Origin: Prevotella sp.
Lineage (GTDB): Bacteria > Bacteroidota > Bacteroidia > Bacteroidales > Bacteroidaceae
NCBI GenBank assembly: GCA_022511065.1
Contig: JAFLSG010000004.1
Span: 29,575-93,574, forward strand
Direction: 5' to 3'
DNA: 64,000 nt
Part shown: piece by piece, positions 8,531 to 18,702 of the stretch
Position numbering within the stretch: the stretch's first letter is position 1
Layout: each line of letters opens with the position of its first letter
The notes under the pieces: generated by a model
What the model saw: the letters and a program-made list of their open reading frames with translations, nothing else
Told to the model about the DNA's origin: nothing
Database searches by the model: none
Made by a program: the position numbers and the translations under genes

Positions 8531-9955
8531 TTACATTCCTGCTGCAGCAATCCACTCATAGATGCACGAGCAGACACCGAAGAGGGCAACGCCGGCCGTG
8601 CAGAGGGCGAGAGCAGCCTTGGTGGCGCAGTCGCTCTGGAAGGTGGGCAACGGGCTGTCGGTCTTCGTGATATACATCGCCTTCACAATAAGCAGGTAGT
8701 AATAGAGTGATACCACCGTATTGATCAAAGCCACGAACACCACAAAGTATGCGGCGGCGGAGCCTTGCTGCGCAGCAGCCATGAACACGAAGAACTTCGA
8801 GAACATACCTGCGAACGGCGGAATACCTGCCAAAGAGAACAGGGCGAGCGTCATCAAGAACGAGAGTTTCGGATTCGTCTGATAGAAACCATTGTAGGCT
8901 GCCATGTCCGTGCGACCACCATTCTGCTGCTCTACCACGTTGATGACGGTGAACACCGCCATGTTAGCCACCACATAGACAAGCACGTAGTATGTAAGTG
9001 CTGCCACGCTGATGCCGCCATTGCCCACCACAGCCAACATAATGTAGCCGGCCTGCGAGATGGAACTGAACGCCATGAAGCGCTTGAGCGCGGTCTGACG
9101 GATGGCGAAAAGGTTAGCAATCGTGATGGAAAGCACGATGACGATATAGAGCAGATACTCCCAATACTCCACCAACGGCTGGAACACCTTGATGAGAATG
9201 ATGCACAGCGTCAGCGCAGCCGCGCCCTTGGAGACAACGCTCAGGTAACCCGTGACGGGTGTCGGAGCACCCTCGTAGGTGTCGGCAGTCCAGAAATGGA
9301 ACGGCACAAGTGAAATCTTGAAGCCGAGACCGCTGAAGAAGAACACCAATCCCATGATTGCCAACGGCGTGGCGGAGATGGTGGCAGCCACATCGTCAAA
9401 GTAGAGCGTGCCGGCTGCGGCATAGATGAACGAGATACCGTAAAGCATCACACCACTGGAGAACGTAGCGACCAAGATGTACTTGGCAGCACCTTCTGCC
9501 GAGTTCTTCTTCCACTTGTCGAAAGCCACGAGGCATGCCATCGGCACGCTCGCCATTTCAAGACCGAGGAAGAACAACAGGAAGTGGCCGCTTGACATCA
9601 TGACATACATGCCGAGCAGCGTGGAGAGTACGAGCATATAGAACTCACCCTCTAACTTCTTGACCGTCTGCACCCATGACTGCGCCATGATAACAACAAT
9701 CAGCGTGCCCACGGTGAGGATGGTTTTCATCACATTCACAATCGGAGTCGTGACATACAGACCGCCGAAAGCCTCGGCAGGCTCTGCCGTCAGGCATACA
9801 CCCGTGCCGGCAACCAGCAGCGCAATAGTCAGGAAATAGAGCGAATAGCCCTTCACCTGCGTCCTTGCTATCTTGAAATCAGCACAGAAAACGAGAATGA
9901 GCGCGAGAACAAGGAATGCCTCGGGAATCATTTGTAAGAATTGTCCGTAATTCAT
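8531..9955 (-). CDS. nuoN: NADH-quinone oxidoreductase (complex I) subunit N
   Basis: 474 aa polytopic membrane protein with about 14 hydrophobic segments and the antiporter-like proton_antipo_M core (GLEMASVPMACLVAFDKWKKNS, FWTADTYEGAPTPVTGYLSV). One of three proton-pumping antiporter-like subunits in the membrane arm. Last gene of the nuo operon, 18 bp after nuoM, followed by the hairpin terminators. Confidence 0.95.
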   Translation of the reverse strand: MNYGQFLQMIPEAFLVLALILVFCADFKIARTQVKGYSLYFLTIALLVAGTGVCLTAEPAEAFGGLYVTTPIVNVMKTILTVGTLIVVIMAQSWVQTVKKLEGEFYMLVLSTLLGMYVMMSSGHFLLFFLGLEMASVPMACLVAFDKWKKNSAEGAAKYILVATFSSGVMLYGISFIYAAAGTLYFDDVAATISATPLAIMGLVFFFSGLGFKISLVPFHFWTADTYEGAPTPVTGYLSVVSKGAAALTLCIILIKVFQPLVEYWEYLLYIVIVLSITIANLFAIRQTALKRFMAFSSISQAGYIMLAVVGNGGISVAALTYYVLVYVVANMAVFTVINVVEQQNGGRTDMAAYNGFYQTNPKLSFLMTLALFSLAGIPPFAGMFSKFFVFMAAAQQGSAAAYFVVFVALINTVVSLYYYLLIVKAMYITKTDSPLPTFQSDCATKAALALCTAGVALFGVCSCIYEWIAAAGM

Positions 9956-9973
9956 ATCTTTTGTCCTCCTTGA

Positions 9974-11494
9974 TTACATTACACCAATTGATTGCAGAAT
10001 GCTGCCGGCAGCAGGGGAAATCATGTTGCTCACCCAGAAGGGGAAGGAACCAAGTCCTGCCACGCAAGCGATGAGACAGATGACGGCAACGCGCTCGTCC
10101 CAGGTTGCATCGGTCAGTTCGAGATAGTGCTTGTTGGTCACCTCGCCGTAGAGAATCTTGCCTACCACGCGCAGGATATAGACTGCCGTCACGACAATCG
10201 ACATACAAGCGATGATGGTGGCCACCATGCGGAAGGAGTCATTGGGGTCGCCATAGAGCGGCTGCGCACCAAATGAACCTACGAAGATGGTCATCTCAGC
10301 GATGAAACCAGAGAAGCCCGGCAGACCAAGGTTGGCAAGACCGGCAATCACATAGCCCACGGAGAGGAACGGCATGATCTTCATCAGACCGCCCAACTCA
10401 CGGATGTCACGCGTGTGCGTACGACCATAAATCATACCGATGAGGGCAAAGAAGAGTGCCGTCATCAGACCGTGAGAGAGCATCTGCAAGATAGCACCCG
10501 TCACAGCCGTCTGGCTCATCATCAGCAAGGCGAAGAGCACAAGTCCGCAGTGAGACACTGAAGAGTAGGCATTGATATACTTCAGGTCGGTCTGCACACA
10601 AGCGGAAAGTGCGCCATAAACCACTGAGATAGTCGTCAGTATCAGGAAAATCCATGAGAGATCCTGGGCAGCCTCAGGCAACAGGAACATTGCCACGCGG
10701 AAACAGCCATAGCCTCCGAGTTTCATCAACACACCGGCATGGAGCATCGACACGGCGGTAGGCGCGGAAGCGTGACCGTCGGGAGACCATGTGTGGAACG
10801 GGAACAGTGCGCCAAGCACACCGAAACCGATGAAGATGAATGGGAAGAAAATGTTCTGAATCCAGCCTGGAATGGCGTGGGCGGCAGCGATAGCATTCAC
10901 ATCAAAGGTGTAAGTGCCGCTATACTGGCCATTGAAATAGTAAATGCCGAGCAGACCGAGAATCAGCAGGGCGGAACCACCCATCAGCATCAGGGTCAGC
11001 TTCATGGCAGAATACTCCTTATGGCCGCTGCCCCATACACCGATGAGCAAGTACATCGGGATGAGTGCCACCTCATAGAACATGAACATCGTGAAGAGGT
11101 CGGTGCTGATGAAGAAGCCATACACACCCGTGCTCAGCAGGGTGAACCAAAGGAAATACTCCTTCGTCAGCGGCTTCAGTTGCCAAGAGGCAAACGTACC
11201 CGTGAACACGATGATGCTCGACAGGAGCAGCATCACGACAGAGATACCATCAACGCCCACCGAATAGGCAATGTTCAGCGGTGCAAACCAAGGCGTGCTG
11301 TAGGTCAGCAGCATTTCCGCCGTGTTGCCGGCAGCCCGCTGCTGAATGAAATAGACCGTCAGCCAGACGGAGAGTGCAAGCAGGCACGAGGCACCCGTCA
11401 CCATCACACCGCGCACCTGATTGAGCGACTTCGCCAACCAGAGGCAAAGCAGCATCAGCGCGGGGATTACTACGAATAGACTTAATATACTCAT
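9974..11494 (-). CDS. nuoM: Complex I subunit M
   Basis: 506 aa, about 14 membrane segments. Landmarks: FYEVALIPMYLLIGVWG, PFHTWSPDGHASAPTAVSM (the conserved loop in front of the half-channel helix) and SSVSHCGLVLFALL. Antiporter-like proton-translocating subunit of the membrane arm. Starts 4 bp after the nuoL stop. Confidence 0.96.
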   Translation of the reverse strand: MSILSLFVVIPALMLLCLWLAKSLNQVRGVMVTGASCLLALSVWLTVYFIQQRAAGNTAEMLLTYSTPWFAPLNIAYSVGVDGISVVMLLLSSIIVFTGTFASWQLKPLTKEYFLWFTLLSTGVYGFFISTDLFTMFMFYEVALIPMYLLIGVWGSGHKEYSAMKLTLMLMGGSALLILGLLGIYYFNGQYSGTYTFDVNAIAAAHAIPGWIQNIFFPFIFIGFGVLGALFPFHTWSPDGHASAPTAVSMLHAGVLMKLGGYGCFRVAMFLLPEAAQDLSWIFLILTTISVVYGALSACVQTDLKYINAYSSVSHCGLVLFALLMMSQTAVTGAILQMLSHGLMTALFFALIGMIYGRTHTRDIRELGGLMKIMPFLSVGYVIAGLANLGLPGFSGFIAEMTIFVGSFGAQPLYGDPNDSFRMVATIIACMSIVVTAVYILRVVGKILYGEVTNKHYLELTDATWDERVAVICLIACVAGLGSFPFWVSNMISPAAGSILQSIGVM

Positions 11495-11498
11495 ATCT

Positions 11499-13490
11499 TT
11501 AGATGCATAAAAGGATTAATGTTAATGCCACCGTACCGGTGAGGAACCAAACGGCATACTGACGGACATCGCCACTCTGCCACGGGCGGATGCTCTCACC
11601 TGCCTCGTTAGCGCCCCACGCAAGGAAATCAAACGTTCCGTCCACCACATGGCGGTCGAACCACGCAATAGGTGTGGAAACAAGTGCGAAGATAACCCGG
11701 TGCGTAACGAACTGCCAGATCTCGTCCTGATAGAAACGCTTGTAAGCAGCACGATGCAGACGCGGGAACTTCTGATACAGACGGTCGGCAATCGGCTGAC
11801 TCTCGCCCTTATAGATATAGGTGGCGAGGCAGATGCTCAGAATGGCGATCACCGTGGAAGTGAGGGCAATCTGCGTGTCGAAGTGGATATTGTACTGCTG
11901 ACCGCTTGCGGTAACGAATGAACCGAACGAACCGCCCCACCCTGCAAAGCCTGCGATGGTAGTGTAGATACCCACGCCAAGCGTTATCACGGTAAGTACA
12001 ATCAGCGGAACGGTCATCGTCAGCGGAGCCTCATGGGGCGTGTGGTGCTTGTGAGCCTCCACATTCTCTGTACCCCAGAAGATGCCGTAGTACAGACGGA
12101 ACATATAGAATGCCGTCATGGCGGCAATACCCGTCATAATCCACCCCGTCCAAGGACTGTAGGCGAAGCAAGCGGAAATAATCTCATCCTTCGAGCTGAA
12201 ACCCGAGAAGAAAGGAATACCCGCAATGGCCAGACAGCTGATAAGGAACGTAACGTGGGTTATCGGCATGTACTTGCGGAGACCACCCATCAGCGCCATC
12301 TCATTGGAATGAACCGCATGGATAATGCAACCCGCACCAAGGAACAGGCACGCCTTGAACATAGCATGGGTGAACAGGTGGAACATACTTGCCATATAGC
12401 CAAGCTGTGCATGGTTGTCGAGAACGACACCTTCCTCATGCGCCGGCAGGCAGACACCCAAAGCCACCATCATGAATGCAATCTGCGAAATCGTAGAGAA
12501 TGCGAGCACGCGCTTGATGTCCGTCTGGGCACAAGCCACGGCAGCGGCATAGAAGGCGGTAAACACACCCACCCATACCACGATGCTCAGCGAATGCGGA
12601 GCATACTCAATCCACAACGGGAACATACGGGCAATCTGGAACACACCCGCAACCACCATCGTAGCAGCATGAATAAGCGCAGACACAGGGGTCGGGCCTT
12701 CCATGGCATCAGGCAGCCAGATGTGCAACGGGAACATGGCGGACTTACCGGCACCACCGATGAACATCAGTACCAATGCAGTGGGGATAATAAGACCTCC
12801 GGCGGCAATCGCCTTTGCCATGTTACCCTCGATAAACGGCGTAGTGCCCTGCCCCATCACGATGTCACCTGCAAAGGAGAAACTGAACGACTCGGTGAAG
12901 TAACCGAATGTCAGAATACCGATGAGGAAGAACATATCCGCGAAGCGGGTCACGATAAACGCCTTCTTACTTGCGGCAATGGCAGGCTTCAACGGATAGT
13001 AGAAGCCGATGAGCAGGTAGGAGCTGACACCCACAAGCTCCCAGAACATATACATCTGGAAGATGTTGGTAGCAAGCACCAGTCCGAGCATGGACATCGT
13101 GAAGAGGGAAAGATAGGCGTAATAACGCTGGAATCCCTTCTCGCCATGCATATAGCCGAATGAGTAGATATGCACCATCAGCGACACCGTGGAGATGACA
13201 ATGAGCATCATCACCGAAATCGGGTCGAGCAATATGCCGAGGTCGAAGTTCAGGCTTCCCAACGGCAACCAAGTGAAGTTATACGGCACAATCGTCTGGT
13301 AAACGCCGTTCACGCGGTCAGCCGTGAAATACTGAAACGCAGTGATATACGACAGAACCGTAACGAGGCCAAGTGAGCAGGTGCCGATGAGTCCGGCAAC
13401 CTTGTGCTGCATCTTCATGCCGGCCAGTCCCAGAACAAGGAACGACAGCAGCGGCAGAAGCAGGATAAATATTGAATAACTATATTCCAT
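11499..13490 (-). CDS. nuoL: Complex I subunit L
   Basis: 663 aa, the largest antiporter-like subunit. Landmarks: FWELVGVSSYLLIGFYY, GKSAMFPLHIWLPDAMEGPTPVSALIHAATMV, and a long C-terminal extension that should form the lateral helix tying NuoL, NuoM and NuoN together. Lies between nuoK (16 bp upstream) and nuoM. Confidence 0.96.
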   Translation of the reverse strand: MEYSYSIFILLLPLLSFLVLGLAGMKMQHKVAGLIGTCSLGLVTVLSYITAFQYFTADRVNGVYQTIVPYNFTWLPLGSLNFDLGILLDPISVMMLIVISTVSLMVHIYSFGYMHGEKGFQRYYAYLSLFTMSMLGLVLATNIFQMYMFWELVGVSSYLLIGFYYPLKPAIAASKKAFIVTRFADMFFLIGILTFGYFTESFSFSFAGDIVMGQGTTPFIEGNMAKAIAAGGLIIPTALVLMFIGGAGKSAMFPLHIWLPDAMEGPTPVSALIHAATMVVAGVFQIARMFPLWIEYAPHSLSIVVWVGVFTAFYAAAVACAQTDIKRVLAFSTISQIAFMMVALGVCLPAHEEGVVLDNHAQLGYMASMFHLFTHAMFKACLFLGAGCIIHAVHSNEMALMGGLRKYMPITHVTFLISCLAIAGIPFFSGFSSKDEIISACFAYSPWTGWIMTGIAAMTAFYMFRLYYGIFWGTENVEAHKHHTPHEAPLTMTVPLIVLTVITLGVGIYTTIAGFAGWGGSFGSFVTASGQQYNIHFDTQIALTSTVIAILSICLATYIYKGESQPIADRLYQKFPRLHRAAYKRFYQDEIWQFVTHRVIFALVSTPIAWFDRHVVDGTFDFLAWGANEAGESIRPWQSGDVRQYAVWFLTGTVALTLILLCI

Positions 13491-13506
13491 AATCTTTCAG
13501 TCGTTT

Positions 13507-13815
13507 TTATCGTTTCATATTCTGAATACTATCCACATTGTCGCTGTTGAAGTTGCGATAGACATTGATGATAATCGCAATGGCGACAGCAGTCTCAGCA
13601 GCGGCAACGCCGATGCCGAAGAGCGACATGAAGAAGCCCTCCAACTGTCCGGGGAACAACAGGCGGTTGAACGCGGCGAAGTTAATCTCTACCGCATTGA
13701 GCACCAACTCCACGGAAATGAGCATCGCAAGCAGGTTTCGGCGGGTGATGAAGCCATAGACACCGATGAAGAACAAAAGTGCGCTAAGCACGAAATAACA
13801 CTGTACGGGTACCAT
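13507..13815 (-). CDS. nuoK: Complex I subunit K
   Basis: 102 aa, three membrane helices. Contains the family pattern AMLISVELVLNAVEINFAAF with the two conserved membrane glutamates (ISVELVLNAVEIN) and a C-terminal GVAAAETAVAIAIIINVYR. Follows nuoJ by 3 bp. Confidence 0.96.
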   Translation of the reverse strand: MVPVQCYFVLSALLFFIGVYGFITRRNLLAMLISVELVLNAVEINFAAFNRLLFPGQLEGFFMSLFGIGVAAAETAVAIAIIINVYRNFNSDNVDSIQNMKR

Positions 13816-13818
13816 AAC

Positions 13819-14337
13819 TTATTCCTCCTCCTTTCTTGCAACAACCAGTCCGCCAATGATGCAGGCCAGCAGGAACACCGAGATAAACTCAAACGGAAGC
13901 ACCCACTGATACTTGCCGGCACCGAGCAGGGCGTGTCCGATTTCTGCCATCGGCACTTCTGCATCAGCCACCTGCGCAGCGGCGCAAATAAAGTGGTTCT
14001 TGAGCAGCACGAGCGTCACCGTAAGCAGTCCAGCGAGCGAGAGAATCGCCCCATAGACCACGCGGCTACCCTTCATCCGCTCAATGAGTCCTTGAAGGGA
14101 ACGCTTGCCCACCAACTGGATGGCGAATACATAAAGCATCGTCACACCACCGGCATAAACGGCAATCTGGGCTGCGCCTAAGAATGTATAGTCGAGCAGG
14201 AAGTAAAGACCTGCCACGCCAAAGAGCACGAACAACAGGAACGTTGCGGCTCGCATGATTCGCTTCGTCGTCACACACAACACGGCAGAACCGAGAATGA
14301 CAACGGCGAGAATGATAAACATGACCATATTTGCCAT
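13819..14337 (-). CDS. nuoJ: Complex I subunit J
   Basis: 172 aa from the ATG at 14337; an in-frame GTG at 14346 would overlap the nuoI stop by 4 bp and add three residues. Five membrane helices; GAAQIAVYAGGVTMLYVFAIQL is the conserved third helix containing the pi-bulge of NuoJ. Part of the E-channel with NuoK, NuoA and NuoH. Confidence 0.93.
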   Translation of the reverse strand: MANMVMFIILAVVILGSAVLCVTTKRIMRAATFLLFVLFGVAGLYFLLDYTFLGAAQIAVYAGGVTMLYVFAIQLVGKRSLQGLIERMKGSRVVYGAILSLAGLLTVTLVLLKNHFICAAAQVADAEVPMAEIGHALLGAGKYQWVLPFEFISVFLLACIIGGLVVARKEEE

Positions 14338-14342
14338 AATCG

Positions 14343-14888
14343 TCACTTCGTCTTGGTGTTAAACTTACCGATAGTCAGTTCCGCACCGCCGTCAATGAGG
14401 TTGGGCAATGAGCCACCCTGATAGACTTCCTTGTCAAGGTGGAGCACCAACTTGTTGCGGTCGAATACTGCGTTCTCGAAATCATTGGTAAACTCGATTG
14501 CGTCGAAGTTGCAGGCGTTGGTACAGAGCTGGCAGAACATGCAGTCGCCAAGGTCGTACTGATAATCGTCGAGCACCTTCTTTTTCTTGCCCGTCTCGGG
14601 ATCATCCGCCATGTGAGCCACAATCTTGATGGTTCCGTTCGGACAGGCTTTCTCGCACAATGTGCAAGCCGTACACTTGTAGGCACCGTCCTCCGCGCGC
14701 TTGAACACCAAGCGACCGCGGTGACGCTTCGATACATGGAGTGTCGTCTTGCGGTTCTCGGGATACTGCTCCGTGGACTTATTGGTAAAGAAGTCCTTGA
14801 AGTATTCCTTCCAGGTGACCTTCATACCAGTAGCCAGCGTCTTGATGCCGTGCCCGAGTTCTCCGAAATATGATTTATTGTCTTCCAT
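14343..14888 (-). CDS. nuoI: Complex I iron-sulfur subunit I
   Basis: 181 aa. Two 4Fe-4S ferredoxin motifs: CTACTLCEKACP and CMFCQLCTNAC (Asn replaces the usual Pro after the last Cys). Carries clusters N6a and N6b between the electron input site and NuoB. The N-terminal segment of about 30 aa is amphipathic. Starts 12 bp after nuoH. Confidence 0.96.
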   Translation of the reverse strand: MEDNKSYFGELGHGIKTLATGMKVTWKEYFKDFFTNKSTEQYPENRKTTLHVSKRHRGRLVFKRAEDGAYKCTACTLCEKACPNGTIKIVAHMADDPETGKKKKVLDDYQYDLGDCMFCQLCTNACNFDAIEFTNDFENAVFDRNKLVLHLDKEVYQGGSLPNLIDGGAELTIGKFNTKTK

Positions 14889-14900
14889 TTCTCTTACACC

Positions 14901-15989
14901 TTATTTAATATAAAGACCAAATGCCACCACGACGGTCATCAGCACAAGGTTGATAAGTCCGACAGGCATCAGATACTTCCATTCCAACTTCAGGATCTGG
15001 TCGATACGCAGACGGGGGAACGTCCACTTAATCCACATCAGAATCCATACAAGTGCAAAGGCCTTACCCATGAACCAGACGATGCCGGGGATGTAGTCCA
15101 TCACCATGTCGAATGCCTCGACACCGATATTGATAGGTGCCCAACCGCCGAGGAATACCGTAGCGGCGATACCGGCAATGATGAACAGGTTGAGGAACTC
15201 AGCCAGATAGAAGAAACCGAAGCCCATACCAGAATACTCGGTATGATGACCTGCGGTCAGCTCACTCTCGGCCTCAGCCATGTCGAACGGGCCACGATTT
15301 GCCTCGGCATTACCTGCCACGAGGAATACGAGGAAGGCAATGATAGCGGGGATATGTCCCTGGAAGATGAGCCACTTCCACGGGCCTGTCTGCGCCTCCA
15401 CAATGCCAGACATCTGCATCGTACCCGTCAGGATGACAGCAGTAATCAGACAGAGGCAGAGCGACATCTCATAGGAAATCATCTGCACGGCACCACGCAT
15501 GGCAGAAACCACCGAATACTTGTTGTTAGAACCCCAACCGGCGAGGAAGATACCCACCACGCCAATCGAGGAAATGGCAGTCAGCAGGAACACGCCCACA
15601 TTGAAGTCGAGCACCGTCGCACCATTGTTCCAAGGCAGGAACGAGAAAGCACCGACAGAACCGAAAATCACGAGCAGCGGAGCGACAGCATAAAGCAGTT
15701 TGTCTGCACGATCCACGAAGAAAATCTCCTTGATGAGCATCTTCAGCACGTCGGCAAACACCTGCAACAGTCCCCAGTAACCTACGCGCATCGGGCCGAG
15801 GCGGCACTGGAAATAAGCGCAGACCTTGCGCTCCATGAATATCAGCACGATGGCAATCAGCGCATATCCCACGAGGATAGCCGCGCCAACCAACACGCAC
15901 TCAATCAGTATCGACCAGAAATCTCCCAATCCGAGGGTTTCCCGGAGAAGAGCGTCGAACCATTGTGTTACAATTGAAAAGTCGAACAT
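14901..15989 (-). CDS. nuoH: Complex I subunit H
   Basis: 362 aa, eight or nine membrane helices. The quinone-channel loop is present: FMERKVCAYFQCRLGPMRVG near the N-terminus and FDMAEAESELTAGHHTEYSG later. NuoH links the peripheral and membrane arms and lines the quinone tunnel. Starts 27 bp after nuoCD. Confidence 0.97.
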   Translation of the reverse strand: MFDFSIVTQWFDALLRETLGLGDFWSILIECVLVGAAILVGYALIAIVLIFMERKVCAYFQCRLGPMRVGYWGLLQVFADVLKMLIKEIFFVDRADKLLYAVAPLLVIFGSVGAFSFLPWNNGATVLDFNVGVFLLTAISSIGVVGIFLAGWGSNNKYSVVSAMRGAVQMISYEMSLCLCLITAVILTGTMQMSGIVEAQTGPWKWLIFQGHIPAIIAFLVFLVAGNAEANRGPFDMAEAESELTAGHHTEYSGMGFGFFYLAEFLNLFIIAGIAATVFLGGWAPINIGVEAFDMVMDYIPGIVWFMGKAFALVWILMWIKWTFPRLRIDQILKLEWKYLMPVGLINLVLMTVVVAFGLYIK

Positions 15990-16016
15990 ATTTCTTTCTT
16001 TTTCTTAATCCTTAAA

Positions 16017-17630
16017 TTACCGGTCGATATCGGGAATCACAAAGTCGATAGCCGCACCCGTAGCCACAAGGTCGGCAATCTTCTGTCCGCGCAGCATCGG
16101 GTCGAGCGCACCCGTCAGCGACAAGCCCATCGGGCGCATCTTCAGACGGTAGGGACTCTTGTCACCGCGTGAGTCAAGATAAACGCCGAACTCACCGCTC
16201 GCTCCCTCTACGGAGAAGTACCACTGTCCTTCGGGCACCTTGATGATTGGCTTCTGCTTCACATAGAAGTCGCCCTCGGGAATATTATCAATGAGTTGCT
16301 CGATGATAGCGAGACTCTGATACATCTCAGTGATATGACAGGTGTAACGATCCATCGTGTCGCAGCCGGTCATGACAACCTGCTCCCACTCCACCTTGTC
16401 GTACATATCGTAGGGATGATTCTTGCGCACATCGTTCTTCCAACCAGAGGCACGACCGGCAGGGCCTGTCACAGCATAGCTGATACAGTCCTCAAGACTC
16501 ATCGGGCCTACCTTCTCGAAGCGGTTGTGCGTGATGATGTTGTCACCGAACACATCCACATACTCCTGAATCATCGGCTTCAGATACTTCACCAACTCCT
16601 TCACGTTCTTCACGAAGTTCGGGTCGATGTCGTCCTGCAGTCCACCTATTCTATAATAGTTCTGAATCAGGCGGCCTCCCGTGGTCTCCTCCATCGCATT
16701 GAGCACATGCTCACGATCACGCATCGAGTAGAGGAACGCCGTCAGCGCACCCATATCCTGTGCGCAGCAGCCCACATACAACAAATGCGAGTTGATACGC
16801 TGCAACTCGTCCATGATGGTGCGGATGTACTTGATGCGCTCCGTCAGTTCCACGCCCATACCTTCCTCGATGACACCCACCAAAGCGTGGCGGTGCATCA
16901 TGGCGGAAAGGTAGTTCAGACGGTCGGTCAATGCAAGCGTCTGCGGATAGGTCATGCTCTCGCACATCTTCTCGATACCGCGATGGATATAGCCCAAGTG
17001 CGGATAGACACGCTTCACCGTCTCACCATTGAGCACTGTCTGCAGACGGAGCACGCCGTGGGTAGATGGGTGCTGCGGACCAATGTTGATGACATAGTCA
17101 TCTTCCGTGAACAACTTATTCTGCTTTGACTGCAAAATGCCGTCCTGGTCTAAATAATACTCTAAACCGTAGTCAGGCTCTACATCGTCCTCCAGCGTGT
17201 ACTTGTCAGTAAACTGCCAGTCCTTACGGAAAGGATAGCCCTTGAAATCACTGCGCAGGAAAAGACGGCGCATATCGGGATGTCCCAAGAAAACGATGCC
17301 GAAGAAATCATAGACCTCACGCTCCAACAAATCGGCTACGCGCCAGATGTTGGAAACAGTCGGCAGATAGGGAATCAACTGCCCGTCAGTCTCGCCAGAA
17401 CCATTTGAGGCAATACCATCCCCGCAAACCTGCGTCTTAGCGAGCATCTTCACGCTGCAACGCTCGTGGGTTTCCGTATTCTCAAGGATGTAGATACAGC
17501 CGAGTCCCTCTTCTGCTCCGAAGTCCTCGCCTACAATGGTAACAAGATAGTCAAAGTGCTTCTTGGTCTTCAAGTTCTGCATCTCCTGTGCGAACTTGTC
17601 GAAATCAAATGACAGGAATTCTAATTTCAT
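16017..17630 (-). CDS. nuoCD: Complex I fused subunits C and D
   Basis: 537 aa. The NuoC domain fills about residues 1-150 (VADLLEREVYDFFGIVFLGHPDMRRL) and the NuoD domain starts near 180 with YVINIGPQHPSTHGVLRL. NuoD quinone-site and hydrogenase-like landmarks follow: RGIEKMCESMTY, PAGRASGWKNDVRK and the terminal FVIPDIDR. The start overlaps the nuoB stop by 4 bp (ATGA), implying translational coupling. A C-D fusion is common in complex I of several phyla. Confidence 0.96.
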   Translation of the reverse strand: MKLEFLSFDFDKFAQEMQNLKTKKHFDYLVTIVGEDFGAEEGLGCIYILENTETHERCSVKMLAKTQVCGDGIASNGSGETDGQLIPYLPTVSNIWRVADLLEREVYDFFGIVFLGHPDMRRLFLRSDFKGYPFRKDWQFTDKYTLEDDVEPDYGLEYYLDQDGILQSKQNKLFTEDDYVINIGPQHPSTHGVLRLQTVLNGETVKRVYPHLGYIHRGIEKMCESMTYPQTLALTDRLNYLSAMMHRHALVGVIEEGMGVELTERIKYIRTIMDELQRINSHLLYVGCCAQDMGALTAFLYSMRDREHVLNAMEETTGGRLIQNYYRIGGLQDDIDPNFVKNVKELVKYLKPMIQEYVDVFGDNIITHNRFEKVGPMSLEDCISYAVTGPAGRASGWKNDVRKNHPYDMYDKVEWEQVVMTGCDTMDRYTCHITEMYQSLAIIEQLIDNIPEGDFYVKQKPIIKVPEGQWYFSVEGASGEFGVYLDSRGDKSPYRLKMRPMGLSLTGALDPMLRGQKIADLVATGAAIDFVIPDIDR

Positions 17631-18340
17631 ACCGTTACCTCCTGTTCTGCCTTTAATTCCTCTACAAACTCCTTGGGCACATCGGTCACCACGATTGGTT
17701 CACGACGATGGTCACCCAAGCGACGAGCCGTCAGCTCTTCATTGGACACGCCCAACTCGCGCTCCTCCTTCGTCTGCTTGTGGTTAGCCCCACCAAAGAA
17801 TTTCTCAATCTTCACCTTACGCTGCAACTGCATCATGCCGTACATGATAGCCTCGGGGCGCGGAGGACAACCAGGGATGAACACATCCACAGGCACGATT
17901 TCCTCGATGCCCTTCACCACATGATAGCTCGACTTGAAAGGCCCACCACTGATGGCACAACCACCCACGGCAATCACATACTTCGGCTCAGCCATCTCAT
18001 CATACAGACGCTTCAGCGCAGGTGCCATCTTGTGCGTAATCGTACCGGCGCACATAATGAGGTCGGCCTGACGGGGAGAGTTACGCGTCACCTCGAAACC
18101 GAAGCGAGCGAAGTCATAGCGTGCGCAACCACAAGCCATAAACTCAATACCGCAGCAAGACGTGGCGAACGTAAGCGACCAAAGCGAATTGGCGCGCCCC
18201 CAATTAATCAACTGATCGAGCGATCCAGTCACCACATTGACGCCTCCCTCATGGAGTTCGTCAATCAGTTTCTCTAACGAGGCGTTGTCATTCCACTCCT
18301 CGTAGGGAATACTCTTGATTTTCGGCTTTCTTACTTCCAT
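17627..18340 (-). CDS. nuoB: Complex I iron-sulfur subunit B
   Basis: 237 aa from the ATG at 18340, which opens on MEVRKPKIKSIPYEEW; the frame stays open upstream only as an artefact of nuoA overlap. N2-cluster residues are in FATSCCGIEFMACG, VGGCAISGG and FIPGCPPRPEA. The C-terminal tail of about 60 aa is longer and more charged than in short NuoB proteins. Start overlaps the nuoA 3' end by 10 bp. Confidence 0.96.
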   Translation of the reverse strand: MEVRKPKIKSIPYEEWNDNASLEKLIDELHEGGVNVVTGSLDQLINWGRANSLWSLTFATSCCGIEFMACGCARYDFARFGFEVTRNSPRQADLIMCAGTITHKMAPALKRLYDEMAEPKYVIAVGGCAISGGPFKSSYHVVKGIEEIVPVDVFIPGCPPRPEAIMYGMMQLQRKVKIEKFFGGANHKQTKEERELGVSNEELTARRLGDHRREPIVVTDVPKEFVEELKAEQEVTV

Positions 18341-18681
18341 TCCAAGTCTCCTTTCCGCCAGGCATAAGCCAGACCCAGCACAAGTACAACGAGGAAGAAC
18401 CCGATGCTCAGCAACGCCGTCGCCCCGAAGTCCTTCACGACTACTGCCCACGGGTACAGGAACACTGTCTCCACGTCGAACATCAAGAACAAGATGGCGA
18501 ACAGGTAGAATCCTACGCTCAAGGGCAGCCACGAAGTACCACGGGTGGGAATTCCGCACTCGTAGGGTTCGCCTTTCACCTTGTTGTAGGAACGCGGACC
18601 TATCAGCTTAGCAACGACATAAGCCCCCGCCACCAATGTAATAGCCGTCAGTAAGACGGTAATTAACAAAGTAAAGTTCAT
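18331..18681 (-). CDS. nuoA: Complex I subunit A
   Basis: 116 aa from the ATG at 18681. Three membrane helices with the conserved loop KGEPYECGIPTRG between helices 1 and 2 and the acidic MFDVETVFLYPWA in helix 2. First gene of the operon; a good promoter lies 43-50 bp upstream. Confidence 0.95.
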   Translation of the reverse strand: MNFTLLITVLLTAITLVAGAYVVAKLIGPRSYNKVKGEPYECGIPTRGTSWLPLSVGFYLFAILFLMFDVETVFLYPWAVVVKDFGATALLSIGFFLVVLVLGLAYAWRKGDLEWK

Positions 18682-18702
18682 AAAATTTATATAATTTAAA
18701 TG

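Noticed and set aside
12033..13163. 376-codon open frame opposite nuoL
   Set aside because: Antisense shadow: His/Arg-rich, no domain, no promoter.
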